A model generated the notes under the pieces. It saw only the letters and a list, made by a program, of their open reading frames with translations. It ran no database searches and was not told the origin of the DNA. Positions 17,242-26,534 of a stretch of 64,000 bases of DNA are shown one piece after another. Source of the stretch: CAMYOC01 sp963704875 (GTDB lineage: Bacteria; Pseudomonadota; Gammaproteobacteria; Steroidobacterales; XN24); NCBI GenBank assembly GCA_963704875.1, contig CAVPIA010000008.1, positions 1,364,001-1,428,000 of the forward strand, given 5' to 3'. Every line of letters starts with the position of its first letter. The first letter of the stretch is position 1. The position numbers and the translations under genes were made by a program.

Positions 17242-17451
17242 CAAACGGCTCCCTGGCCAGTGGACAAACAACCCAATCCACGTGCCTAAGCATAGGGTAA
17301 TTAGGGGAAAGTGACCGTATCTATTCGGTCTCGGCCCTGGTAATCACGGTGATTGGTCCCATCTCCGCGACACCGAAACACAGTATGGGGAACGACCAGT
17401 TCTGGCCGGAAGCCGCCATTTGCTGATGATCGCCAGTGCTAGGATGGCACT

Positions 17452-18306
17452 ATGAAGCTACCCCGCCTTCGAACGGTACTGCTGACGCCGCTGGTTTTGT
17501 TTGCGATCTTGTATATCGCCGTCGCAGTGAAGCTGGCCCTGGACGACACCCGGGTGGACGTGTCTGAGGATCCGCCAGCCGATTACGATACGGTCGCCAT
17601 TTTCGGCGCCAGCGGAACCGCAGGCGATGGCATCCTGAAAGCCGCGCTGGCTAATCCGGATATCAAGACAATCCATGTGATCACGCGCCGCGTTACGCCA
17701 CGAATGAACGAAGGCGTAGCGCTCGGTAAAGTGCAGGTGACTTTGCATCGGGACTATCTGGATTACAAAGCAATTCACCAGCAGATTTCACAGCTGGACG
17801 CAGTCTACTGGGCTATCGGCACTAGCACCCTTGGCGTCGATGAGAAGACCTACGCCATGATCCACGTCGATTTCCCGTTGCGTTTCGTCGAAGAATGGAC
17901 CGCTGTCAGTGACCAGGACGATATGTCTTTTCACTACATAAGTTCCAGCGACATATCGGAAGATTCGCGGATGATGTGGGCGCGGCAAAAAGTTCGTGCG
18001 GAGAAGGCGCTGTTCAACTTCGCGCAAGGTTCAAAGCTGCGTGTGATCGCCTATCGACCGGACTACATCGGACCCACCAGGGAACAGGCGCATCTTGGGC
18101 AGAAGCTCCTCTATTGGTTCTTTGCCCCGGTCAGAGCAGGCGTAAAAGCGACGCAGATTGGCCAGGCGATGTTCGAAGTATCAGCCCGGGGTTCTCAATT
18201 CGCGAACGGTGACTACCTTACAACCGGCGGAATCATTCGTCTTAGCGATGCCTATGAATATCGACAAAGCAAGACGGCCCGGCTAAAAGGAGCGGTCGGG
18301 CAATAA
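17452..18306 (+). CDS. Membrane-anchored NAD(P)-binding Rossmann (atypical SDR) protein
   Basis: A 284-residue protein with an N-terminal membrane anchor (about 9-29, LLTPLVLFAILYIAVAVKLA), then a Rossmann fold starting VAIFGASGTAGDGIL (glycine motif GASGTAG) around residue 50. Later YHISSSD-like (FHYISSSDIS) and YRPDYIGPTR segments fit the atypical short-chain dehydrogenase/NmrA-like group. The catalytic Tyr-x-x-x-Lys is not obvious, so it may bind nucleotide without being a classic oxidoreductase. ATG follows a moderate upstream purine run. An MFS permease gene lies 62 bp downstream on the same strand. Confidence 0.7.
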   Translation: MKLPRLRTVLLTPLVLFAILYIAVAVKLALDDTRVDVSEDPPADYDTVAIFGASGTAGDGILKAALANPDIKTIHVITRRVTPRMNEGVALGKVQVTLHRDYLDYKAIHQQISQLDAVYWAIGTSTLGVDEKTYAMIHVDFPLRFVEEWTAVSDQDDMSFHYISSSDISEDSRMMWARQKVRAEKALFNFAQGSKLRVIAYRPDYIGPTREQAHLGQKLLYWFFAPVRAGVKATQIGQAMFEVSARGSQFANGDYLTTGGIIRLSDAYEYRQSKTARLKGAVGQ

Positions 18307-18368
18307 CGATCAGGGCGATATTCCTGTTATCGTGAGCCGCAAATTCACTGACAACAAGTAGAAGTCAC

Positions 18369-19718
18369 TTGCGTTCAAGAAACCTGCTGAACAGCACCAA
18401 GGGTCGTTTCTTCACCTTCGGTATCCTGTATATCTCCGAAGGCATCCCCTACGGCTTTACCTCGATCGCCATGGTGACGTTTATGCGTCAACAAGGCGTG
18501 TTGCTGGAGCAGATCGGGGCATTCGTTGCCGCCATGTTTCTGCCCTGGGCCTTCAAATGGTCCTGGGCTCCGCTGATTGACCTGATCAAGTTGCCGCGAC
18601 TGGGCGGGCGCAAGGCCTGGATCGTGTTTTGTACGACGATGATGATCGTGACTCTGACGATCACGGCCATGGTCGATTTCTCCGAGAATTTTCAACTGTT
18701 GATGGTCATGATTGTGTTGACCAACGTGTTCTGCGCCACTCAGGACGTGGCGATAGATTCCCTCGCGGTGAATGCGCTGAAGGAGAACGAGCGGGCTCGC
18801 GGAAACGGATTCATGTTCGGGGGTCAGTACCTCGGTATCACGCTCGGCGGCGGCGGCGCGGTGTTTGTCTACGGCCTTGCCGGTTTCGATATCACCCTGG
18901 GGTACATCATCGGCTTGTTGTTGCTGAATCTGATGTTTGTCATCTTCTTTGTGCAGGACCCCCAGGCGGACGCCACAGCGAAACGGGAGAGCGGTGTGCT
19001 GGGCAAGCTGGTGACCAACATGGTTTCCTTCGTCAAGATTACCTATGCCAGTTTCTGGCAGTCGGGCCGGGGGCCAAAGGTCGGCGTGGCTTTCGCGCTG
19101 CTGCCAACCGGTGCGATGGCGCTTGCGTACGCTGCTCTGAGTACCGTCCAGGTCGACTATGGGCTGACGGACAACCAGATTGCCCAGATCACCGTATACA
19201 ACACCATCGCCAGTGGTATCGGGTGTCTGTTCGGGGGCTGGCTGGGTGACCGCTACGGGCTCAAGAAGATAGCCGCCACGGCCTATGTGCTGACGACGCT
19301 GCCGACGCTGTTCCTGGCGGTGCAGATCAGCAGGCTCGGTCTGCAGGCGGTGCCGCTGGAGACGCTGTATGGTGTCATCATCGTTCACGGGCTATTTTTC
19401 GGTATGTCGTTCGGCGTCGTCAATGCAATTTTCATGGGCATGACAAACCCGGCGGTTGCGGCCACCCAATTCACCGCATTCATGGGTATGGGCAACCTGG
19501 CGATCAGCATGGGCAACTATTGGCAGGGGATCGTCGCCGAAGGCTATGGCTACGCAACCATGTTTTATCTGGATGCGTTGTTTGTCATCGCAGCGCTGCT
19601 GCTTATCCCGTTCCTGCAGAACCGCGAGGACGGCACGAAGGATGGCGCGAAGGATGGCACGAAGGATATAGAACAGACTCTGGTGCCGGTATTCGAAGGC
19701 GTAAGGACCAGGGAGTAA
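18369..19718 (+). CDS. MFS permease, AmpG-like
   Basis: A 449-residue polytopic inner-membrane protein with about 12 segments. The N-terminus (FFTFGILYISEGIPYGF), the LPWAFKWSWAPLIDL segment and FCATQDVAIDSLAVNAL are characteristic of the AmpG/acetyl-CoA-transporter branch of the major facilitator superfamily, whose best-known member imports anhydro-muropeptides. The C-terminus ends with a short repeated charged tail (DGTKDGAKDGTKD). The start is TTG at 18369, since upstream in-frame ATG codons are absent and the family N-terminus begins there. The muropeptide substrate is only a possibility; no recycling genes are adjacent. Confidence 0.82.
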   Translation: MRSRNLLNSTKGRFFTFGILYISEGIPYGFTSIAMVTFMRQQGVLLEQIGAFVAAMFLPWAFKWSWAPLIDLIKLPRLGGRKAWIVFCTTMMIVTLTITAMVDFSENFQLLMVMIVLTNVFCATQDVAIDSLAVNALKENERARGNGFMFGGQYLGITLGGGGAVFVYGLAGFDITLGYIIGLLLLNLMFVIFFVQDPQADATAKRESGVLGKLVTNMVSFVKITYASFWQSGRGPKVGVAFALLPTGAMALAYAALSTVQVDYGLTDNQIAQITVYNTIASGIGCLFGGWLGDRYGLKKIAATAYVLTTLPTLFLAVQISRLGLQAVPLETLYGVIIVHGLFFGMSFGVVNAIFMGMTNPAVAATQFTAFMGMGNLAISMGNYWQGIVAEGYGYATMFYLDALFVIAALLLIPFLQNREDGTKDGAKDGTKDIEQTLVPVFEGVRTRE

Positions 19719-19777
19719 TGATCCGTTGAGCAGGCGTCCTCGACAGGCACGCAGATCAGGCTCGGACAGGAAAGGCA

Positions 19778-20008
19778 ATGGAAACAGAAAGCAAACCGCA
19801 AGACGAAAAGCTGGTTCAGCTCTTCAGGCGCTTTGACACCAATGGCGACGGCATGATCGACGAGGACGAATTCGGTCAGATGCTCGCAGACCTACACTGG
19901 GACTCGCCTCCGGAAATGCGCTCGCTCGAGTTCGCCCTGATCGATCAGGACGCTGACGGGCTGGTCGGGCTTCAGGAGTTCGCCGATTGGTGGCTTGACC
20001 AGGCCTGA
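19778..20008 (+). CDS. EF-hand calcium-binding protein
   Basis: A 76-residue acidic protein with two canonical EF-hand loops, DTNGDGMIDEDE (about 20-31) and DQDADGLVGLQE (about 56-67). Both keep the Asp/Asn ligands at positions 1, 3 and 5 and Glu at 12. It has no signal peptide, so it is probably a cytoplasmic calcium sensor or buffer. An ATG with AGGAAAGGC upstream defines the start. It lies between an MFS permease and a sulfotransferase on the same strand without obvious functional link. Confidence 0.8.
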   Translation: METESKPQDEKLVQLFRRFDTNGDGMIDEDEFGQMLADLHWDSPPEMRSLEFALIDQDADGLVGLQEFADWWLDQA

Positions 20009-20113
20009 TTGAGCGAACTTGTGGCTCCGGCCCGGTGAGCGAGGCCGCAACAGACTTGGTCATTGCCTTGGTTTGCTCTTCTATGCTTTGGATTCTTTCG
20101 GGAGGACACCTGT

Positions 20114-20737
20114 TTGACTATTCAGATCATCGGCGCCGGCGTCGGCCGCACCGGCACCTACTCTTTAAAGCTTGCGATCAACCAGCTCGGTTTCGGTCCG
20201 TGCCATCACATGGAAGCAGTGCTGCATGACATGCTGACGCAAGTGCCGCTTTGGCGAGACGTGTTGGCTGGACATGCTGACTGGGCTGCGGTCTATCACG
20301 GCTTCGGGAGCGCGGTGGACTGGCCTACCGCCGGGTTCTTTCGCGAGCTGCTGGCAGTTTATCCAAACGCCAGATTCATATTGACCGATCGTGACCCGCA
20401 GCGCTGGGCGGACAGCTTTGGCGCGACGATTTACAAACTGCTGGCCGAAAGCGATCAGGCACCGCCGGAACAAAGAGCATGGCTGGAAATGGCCAATGGC
20501 GTGATTGGAAAAACCGGGTTTCCGCCTGGCCTCGACCGGGACGGACTGATGAAGGGATTCGTAGCGCACAATGAGGCGGTCAAGGCGACGATTCCGGCTG
20601 ACAAACTGCTTGTCTATCAGGTGCGGCAGGGTTGGGCCCCGCTGTGCGATTTCCTTGGTGTGCCAGTGCCCGATGGTGCGTTCCCGCGCACCAATGACCG
20701 CGCTGAATTCTGGGACCGCGTGACAGGCAAGGTCTGA
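20114..20737 (+). CDS. Sulfotransferase family protein (Sulfotransferase_4 type)
   Basis: A 207-residue protein. IQIIGAGVGRTGTYSLK near the N-terminus is the PAPS 5'-phosphosulfate loop, and NQLGFGPCHHMEAV, FILTDRDPQRWADSF and a C-terminal CDFLGVPVPDGAFPRTND are family signatures. Members transfer sulfate from PAPS to unknown small molecules. The start is the TTG at 20114, with GGAGGA seven bases upstream; longer in-frame starts at 20035 and 20063 would add residues unlike the family. No PAPS synthesis genes are nearby. Confidence 0.8.
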   Translation: MTIQIIGAGVGRTGTYSLKLAINQLGFGPCHHMEAVLHDMLTQVPLWRDVLAGHADWAAVYHGFGSAVDWPTAGFFRELLAVYPNARFILTDRDPQRWADSFGATIYKLLAESDQAPPEQRAWLEMANGVIGKTGFPPGLDRDGLMKGFVAHNEAVKATIPADKLLVYQVRQGWAPLCDFLGVPVPDGAFPRTNDRAEFWDRVTGKV

Positions 20738-20903
20738 GGTCTGCAGCCATCCGGCAGTTAGCCTGCCATCGCGGATTGTCCGGACATTAGCAACGTTTGA
20801 TCAATGCTTGCAACGGCATTCAGGGTTGGTCCGAAGCAGATCTGTTTCCGCGGTTCCGGTAAAAACCGTTATCCCGGATTCTTCAGTCCGGGTAAAGCGT
20901 CGA

Positions 20904-21986
20904 CTAGTAAATGGCGATGGGGTTTGCCGGTGAACCGGTGCCGCCTTTGATTTTCAGCGGCGACCAGGCAAAGAAAAATTCATAGGCCTTGTCGGCGGCC
21001 AATTGGCTCAAATCCAGATTCTCAAGATTCCAGATCCCATCGCGCGTCATCAGCTTGATATGACACTCGAAGGGCTGCGCGGTCTCTCCGCCCCAGTCGT
21101 AAGCCACGGCTTCCGTTGACGCGGTATCTCCACCCCAGAGAATGATCTTTCGTGATGCCAGATACTCGCAGGCGGACAAACCGAAGCCTGGCGCGCCGGC
21201 GCTAAACTCCGCAATCCGTTTCTGCTTCTCTTCCACCTCGAAGCTATCCCACATCGCTGAATCCCAGATATCACCATGGCCGGTGAACAGGAACACACAG
21301 TCGCCTTCACGTATCGGGTCAATCCCCTGCTTTTCGATCATCGCCTCGACATCCTTCGCAGTCACGATCCCCGGATCATTCCCAGTGCGGGTACTCGGGA
21401 CAGGAAGCCGGCCACCGCGGTATGCCACTGCGTCGAGTAACACGCCACGGCAAACAAAACCTACTTCGGCGACGTGCTCTACGCCCAGCGGACCAAGCCC
21501 AAAGCCAGTGATATCGGGATCCTCGAGGAAGCGGCCATTGTAGAAGAAGTGGCCTTTCGAGGTCAGGACGCCCACGTGGCCAGGGCCGTCGAACTGGGTG
21601 CCGACCTGGCCGATCTCGGTGGAAATATATTCGTCGTTGTACACAACCGCCTGCTCGCCGATGGGGCCACCTGTCGGCAGGCCGGGGATGACCAGATTCC
21701 AGCTGCGTTGCCCAAACATCGGCATGTCTTTCTGGTAGATCTTGCCCAGCGTTGCCACCTTGCCTTGCCTGATCAGCTTTGCGGCGTTTAACACCATGGC
21801 CGGCGTCGTCCTGTTGACCGACCCCACCCGGTCATTTTCCCCCCACTCGGTGGGCGCCCAGTCTTCTTCGAGCGGGCTGTCGTTGACCGCCCAAACCAGG
21901 CCGGATGTAAGCGCCAGGAGGCATGCAGCGCCGGCCAATGTCAGTCGGTTCCGCCCGGCCGTCGATTTCGGTTGCTTGCTTTGCAT
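20904..21986 (-). CDS. Exported cyclase-family (kynurenine formamidase-like) metal hydrolase
   Basis: A 360-residue protein with a signal sequence (LTLAGAACLLALTSGLVWA) and a cyclase/Kfa-like domain. The metal motif, usually HTGTHxDxPxH, reads GTQFDGPGHVG here: the first His is replaced by Gln, as in the longer subgroup of this family. A CVFLFTGHGDIWDS segment supplies further conserved residues. The ATG at 21986 is chosen because GGAG lies upstream and it opens the signal peptide; a longer frame to 22076 lacks support. It probably acts in the periplasm on a cyclic amide or lactone. The exact substrate is unknown. Confidence 0.78.
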   Translation of the reverse strand: MQSKQPKSTAGRNRLTLAGAACLLALTSGLVWAVNDSPLEEDWAPTEWGENDRVGSVNRTTPAMVLNAAKLIRQGKVATLGKIYQKDMPMFGQRSWNLVIPGLPTGGPIGEQAVVYNDEYISTEIGQVGTQFDGPGHVGVLTSKGHFFYNGRFLEDPDITGFGLGPLGVEHVAEVGFVCRGVLLDAVAYRGGRLPVPSTRTGNDPGIVTAKDVEAMIEKQGIDPIREGDCVFLFTGHGDIWDSAMWDSFEVEEKQKRIAEFSAGAPGFGLSACEYLASRKIILWGGDTASTEAVAYDWGGETAQPFECHIKLMTRDGIWNLENLDLSQLAADKAYEFFFAWSPLKIKGGTGSPANPIAIY

Positions 21987-22285
21987 CGCGTGCTTTACTC
22001 CGGTGATCGCCTGGCCATCTGCAGCGCGATGGCGCAACAACATCCGAGAATAGCCCTTGGCGAGTGAAAAGCCCACGAACTACAGTTCCGGTTGCAGATG
22101 CTCAACACCCGTCGGCGTCATGGGCGCTTATCCGACAGTGCCGCGCGTCCGCGGCTGCGTATAATCGATTGTCGTCGGCCTGTCCTGTATTGATTAACAG
22201 GAAAAGGTCGCGGAATCCGAGATGCAGCCGGCCGACGTCTTGCAGCCTGGCTAGTCAGTTTGATCCAAAATTCGATGGAGAAGCC

Positions 22286-22642
22286 GTGTTACTTGCATCC
22301 AGTCTCGTCATAGGTCTCATTGGTTTGCTGCACATATACATCCTCGTGCTCGAGATGTTTCTCTGGGACAAGCCCGCGGGCATGCGCGCTTTTGGTCTGA
22401 CGCCAGAGATGGCGGCGGCAACAAAAGTCATGGCGGCCAACCAGGGTCTGTACAACGGATTTCTGGCGGCGGGTCTGTTCTGGGGCCTCAGCCTCGGCGA
22501 GGAGGGCGTTGCGATCAGCGTGTTCTTTTTGAGTTGTGTACTCGTAGCCGGTTTATACGGTGCGGCGACGGCGAGCCGCAAGATTCTGTTTATCCAGGCA
22601 GTGCCTGCGGCTATTGGTCTGCTGTTGGTGATGATGGCCTAG
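22286..22642 (+). CDS. DUF1304 family membrane protein
   Basis: A 118-residue, four-segment membrane protein. HIYILVLEMFLWDKPAGMRAFG and ANQGLYNGFLAAGL are the conserved blocks of DUF1304. The GTG at 22286 with TGGAGA seven bases upstream is the start; the open frame extends back to 22064 but that part is unrelated and unlikely to be translated. Family function is unknown, though members are often annotated as putative small integral membrane proteins. Confidence 0.85.
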   Translation: MLLASSLVIGLIGLLHIYILVLEMFLWDKPAGMRAFGLTPEMAAATKVMAANQGLYNGFLAAGLFWGLSLGEEGVAISVFFLSCVLVAGLYGAATASRKILFIQAVPAAIGLLLVMMA

Positions 22643-22801
22643 GGTTTCGGCGTTTTGCCATCGGCAGACCTGCGCCAAACGTGGCGGCAAGAACAGGACC
22701 TGTTGCGAGATTCTTTGCATCCCGGATAGCATGCGCGCTCGCATTCGTAGTTATCGTGGCCGGCGGCAGCAAGCAGCCGTTGCTTGAACTGCAAGGGGAG
22801 A

Positions 22802-23419
22802 ATGATGCTTGTTGCACTGAGAACGGTTCTGGTCTCGCCTCTTCTGGGTAGCGCGGCGTTGATGTTGCTTGGCTGCGCTGCGATAAGCGCGCAGGCGGGT
22901 ACCGAGCAGGCCGGCCAGGAACAGGCCTGGATCGATGTGTCTCTTGACGCCCAGGGACGAGTGATAAACGCCGCAGTGGTGCAACAGCCGCCTGCGGTGA
23001 CCCGGGATCTGGAGTCCTGGGTAAAAGCCACCAGCTTTGATCCCGCCGTGGTCAACGCTGAGCCGGTTCCCAGTACAACCTCGGTGTCAGTAAGGTTCTC
23101 GCCAAGCGACGCAGATCAGGGCTATGGCCTCAAGGTACTTTCCCACACGACCGGCCCCAGGCCCATCAGTATCGAGCAACCCAAGTACCCGCGCTCCGCC
23201 CGGAAAGAGGGGCTTGAGGGATGGGTGGATCTGTATGTCACGATGGATGCCAACGGCAAGGTCACCGAGGTGACAGTTGGGAGATCGTCGGATGAGTCCT
23301 TCGTGAAAAACGCGAAGAAGGCGGTCAAACACTGGAAATACAAAGTCCCTACCGTCAATGGCCGCGCCATCGGTACGGTCACCGAGCAAACCGTTTACTT
23401 TACTTCCCCGCAGGACTGA
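22802..23419 (+). CDS. Lipoprotein with TonB-like C-terminal domain
   Basis: A 205-residue protein beginning MMLVALRTVL with a lipobox-like LMLLGC around residue 24. The last ~90 residues form a TonB_C domain (YPRSARKEGLEGWVDLYVTMDANGKV, in part; AKKAVKHWKYKVPTVNGRAI). Unlike true TonB it lacks an N-terminal inner-membrane anchor and a proline-rich span, so it is unlikely to energise receptors. Similar lipoproteins carry TonB_C as a peptidoglycan- or protein-binding module. AAGGGGAG precedes the two adjacent ATG codons at 22802 and 22805. Confidence 0.75.
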   Translation: MMLVALRTVLVSPLLGSAALMLLGCAAISAQAGTEQAGQEQAWIDVSLDAQGRVINAAVVQQPPAVTRDLESWVKATSFDPAVVNAEPVPSTTSVSVRFSPSDADQGYGLKVLSHTTGPRPISIEQPKYPRSARKEGLEGWVDLYVTMDANGKVTEVTVGRSSDESFVKNAKKAVKHWKYKVPTVNGRAIGTVTEQTVYFTSPQD

Positions 23420-23842
23420 CCAGGCAGCCTGACCAGAAAGGCTGACCCGAAGGTCCGGCACACAGTGCCCTGACAGATCCGCATCACCGGCAGCGCCCGG
23501 AACAAAAGAACATGCCGAAGGGTCTATCTCGATTCCCGGAGTCGCGGCTCAGTTTGACCAATGCGTTTGCTCAATCCGGGTGCGCTCTCTGCATCATTCG
23601 AAAACGGATAGGGTCCTGTCACGGGCAGGAACCCGGATCACCAACCAGCTCGGGCGCGGCATCTCTACGATAGCTGCGGCCATCGGCGACAGATTGGCGA
23701 GAACGGCACGACGGCTCGAAGAGGTGGCTCGGGGAGATGGCTCGGACAGACGCTGTGGGCAGATGGCTTGGGCATATGGCTTGGGCAGATGGTTCAGGCA
23801 GATTGGCAGGGTTAGGTCGGCGGCGACGCTGGAGGCACGAGT
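23420..23842. other. Intergenic region with a 13-bp tandem repeat
   Basis: No gene is recognised in these 423 bp. The last third is taken up by the tandem array at 23721-23811; the remainder is ordinary GC-rich sequence with no clear promoter or terminator. Confidence 0.45.
23721..23811. repeat. Seven tandem 13-bp units upstream of the FG-GAP gene
   Basis: Seven head-to-tail 13-bp units, consensus CAGATGGCTTGGG, keep strict 13-bp spacing with one to five differences per unit. The array ends 32 bp before the TTG start. The period is not a multiple of three, so a coding repeat is unlikely. Confidence 0.75.
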
Positions 23843-25379
23843 TTGATTGGTTTTGGAAAAACTCCAGTGAGCCGGATCCGGCGCTACGCGGGCACAGGCG
23901 CAACGCTCGTCCTGAGCGTCATGGTCGCGCTCTGGAGCCAGCACGCTCTCGCCGGAAACAGTTTCGACGAAAGGCTGGTTGCGCTGGATCATGGGGTTGA
24001 TGCGCCGCCGCTGAAGTTCCGCCTGTCTGACGGCGCCGGTTTACTGGCGGTGGGGGCGCAAGGCGACCAGTGGCGTTTCAGCGTGATCTCCCTGACTGAT
24101 GGCGAGGTGATCGCCACCGGAATGCTCCCCGACGCGGCGTTTTTCTACGACGCCGGAGATCCGCTGCAGCTCGGCGCTCGACCAGATTTGCTTGCTGGAC
24201 GAGCAGGGCGTTGCGGCCCTCGATCCGATCAGCGGCAAGCAGGTTCGGGTGATCGACGTCGACAGTCTGTACCACGACAAACCCTGGCCAGGGCCCGGCG
24301 CCTCGGATTTCGTCCGCGACATCGACGGCGACGGTAACGATGACGTGCTGGTGCCCCAGTTCAGCAGTTGGCTGCTGGCGCGATGGCAGCCCGGCGGATT
24401 TGAGCAGTATCTGCTGGATGTCCGGCCACGCGTCGCGGTTAACCAGACCCGGATCAGCTATGAGCCGCGCGAGCCGCAGATCGGCGATGTCGACGGCGAT
24501 GGTCTGAATGATCTGGTGTTCCTGATTGACACCGAAATCCTGACCTTCGTCCAGAGTCCGTCCGGCAGCTTTTCCGCCCCGGGGCGGCATAACCCGATAG
24601 AGGCGCCGCTGGCCAGCGAGGCTCAACGGGCGCTATGGAGGCGCGAGGATGGCCAGGTCGATCAGAGTGATCTGGAGATCGAGGAAGTAGAAATTGTTAA
24701 GGATTTCAACGATGACGGCGTCCTTGATCTATTGACCGAACGTTCGATCAGCGAAGGCGTTTTTGATCGCCGCAGCGAATACCATCTGTATCTGGGACGG
24801 CGAGAAGGGGCAACGGTGAGATATCCCGCCGAGCCCGATGGCAGCGTGACCTCGGACGGGGTGCAGTTCGACCCTCTGATCGTGGACGTCGACGGAGACG
24901 GACGCCTGGACCTGGCGACACCTTCTACCAGGCTGGGCCTGGCGCGGGTTGTCGGGGCGCTGTTCTCAGGGCGTATCAGCGTAGATCTGAACATCTACCG
25001 GATGGCGGCCGACGGAGCTTTCCCTGAGCGGTCGGACTATCGCACCCGATTCAAAGTCGAGTTCGATCTGAAGACCGGGTTGTCGCGTTATCCGGCGGTC
25101 GCTATCGCTGATTTCGATGGCGACGGCAACGCGGAGCTGATGGTGCAGCAAGCGCCCGAGCAGCTCACCCTGTATCAGGGCGTCTCAGGACCGACGCTGT
25201 TTGCCAGTGATGGCCAGGAATTGTCGCTCCCGTTGCCCCGGTCCGGGCAGATGGTCAAGGCGGGCGACGTCAACGGCGATGGCCGGGCAGATCTGGTGGT
25301 TCGCTATGGCCCGGCCGACGGTGCAGAACGCCACCGCGAACTCAGAATCCTGCTGTCGATGCCGCCAGAACCACCTTAG
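23843..25379 (+). CDS. Exported FG-GAP/VCBS-repeat protein, interrupted by one frameshift
   Basis: The gene runs in one frame from 23843 to about 24170 and then in the +1 frame to 25379. Removing one base near 24169-24173 joins GDPLQ to SALDQICLLDEQGVAALD and gives about 511 residues. The N-terminus is a signal peptide (LVLSVMVALWSQHALA). The body holds repeated calcium-binding FG-GAP loops, for example DIDGDGNDDVLVP, DVDGDGLNDLVFL, DVDGDGRLDLATP, DFDGDGNAELMVQ and DVNGDGRADLVVR, which fold as an integrin-like beta-propeller at the cell surface or in the periplasm. The TTG at 23843 has GGAGG seven bases upstream. The frameshift may be a sequence error. Confidence 0.75.
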
Positions 25380-25593
25380 ATGACCACCCTGGACCACTGC
25401 CCGCGCCACTCTGCCTGTCGGGCGTCATGCAAGGTCGCTGCCGACACCGGGCCCGGGAGAGAGTCGGCAGGTGCTTTCCAGGCTCCGCCACCGGAACACG
25501 CTCAGCACTCACCTCGGTTGGCAGTATTCAGGCGTTATGTTTAAATCGGCGCTCGTTTACAAGTCGTGATCACCGTTTTTCGGGGGAGAGTTG

Positions 25594-26196
25594 ATGAAGA
25601 CGAAATTTTCAATGCTGATGGTCGCAATCTGGGCCTTTGGTGGAACCGCAGCGGCGGCGCCAACCTGCCAGGACCTGATCTGGGGGGACTGGACGGTCGA
25701 TCATCCGGATGTCGCCAGCGCCTGTGATTCGGTTGTGGTTCGCGATGGTGTCACCTACGCGAAGTTCAACACGACCTTCGACCGCGAGTTCAATGACGGT
25801 TCAGTAAAGCTGCGGCTGAATAAGCCCGACGGCGGATTCGTTGTCGACACCTTCAAGCCGCCGGAGGGTTTCAAGATTTCGTTGCCGTCTTCGGTGATGC
25901 CCGGTGTGGTCGGCGGAGAAACGCCGTTCGCGAAAACGACGCCCGGCGAATCCCCGTGGGGCAAGCTGCCAACCGGAAGCGAGCTCCGACTCTATGTGCC
26001 GGAAGGCGAGATGTTCACGGTGGTAGTGGAAGAGGTCGTGGTAGTCGAGGAGGTTGAGGAAGTGGACGTGTATGTGCCGGAGCCGGCACCGGTCGCGCTG
26101 CCCTCCACCGCCAGCGCCCTGCCGCTACTCGGCACCCTCGGTGGCATCTTCGTGCTTCTGGGAGGTTTGCTTGCCGGGATTCGCCGACGGTTCTGA
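25594..26196 (+). CDS. Exported protein with LPxTA-type C-terminal membrane anchor
   Basis: A 200-residue protein. It has a signal peptide (MKTKFSMLMVAIWAFGGTAAAA), a central beta-rich domain without known family, and a Val/Glu-rich low-complexity hinge (residues 148-162). The tail is LPSTASALP followed by a 20-residue hydrophobic segment and a final RRRF. This three-part tail resembles the sorting signals recognised by sortase- or exosortase-like enzymes, though LPSTA is not a classic PEP-CTERM or LPXTG. No sortase or exosortase gene is in the window. ATG at 25594 is preceded by GGGGGAGAG. A strong terminator follows, so it is probably transcribed alone. Confidence 0.65.
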   Translation: MKTKFSMLMVAIWAFGGTAAAAPTCQDLIWGDWTVDHPDVASACDSVVVRDGVTYAKFNTTFDREFNDGSVKLRLNKPDGGFVVDTFKPPEGFKISLPSSVMPGVVGGETPFAKTTPGESPWGKLPTGSELRLYVPEGEMFTVVVEEVVVVEEVEEVDVYVPEPAPVALPSTASALPLLGTLGGIFVLLGGLLAGIRRRF

Positions 26197-26220
26197 GCGC
26201 TTCGCAAGCAACAAGACAAG

Positions 26221-26248
26221 ACGGGGTCCGCAAGGGCCCCGTTTTTTT
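26221..26248 (+). terminator. Rho-independent terminator
   Basis: ACGGGGTCC-GCAA-GGGCCCCGT forms a 9-bp stem (one G-T pair) followed directly by seven T residues, 25 bp after the anchored-protein gene. Confidence 0.85.
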
Positions 26249-26534
26249 CGATCAGCAAGTTTTTTGATCAGCAATACGCCATCGTCCGACGAACCCGATG
26301 CTTGCCGGATGCCTGCACCAGGGCAACGGCACCAGGGCAACGTCATAGGGACAGTGTTTCAAAACAGAGCCGTTGCAACGACGGTTGCGGGCTGATTCCG
26401 TCAATTCAGTACCCATTTCCCGACACCAAATGACGCGTTGCATCATCTGCCGCTTCATCTCCGCAGTCCGAATAGAGTATCTTCACTGGCTGAAATCCGA
26501 TGTCAGCACATCAAGGACCGGGGGGGACTCGCTG

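Noticed and set aside
20869..20893. Hairpin ATCCCGGA/TCCGGGT as a terminator between the sulfotransferase and cyclase genes
   Set aside because: The stem is short and not followed by a T run on either strand, so termination is not supported.
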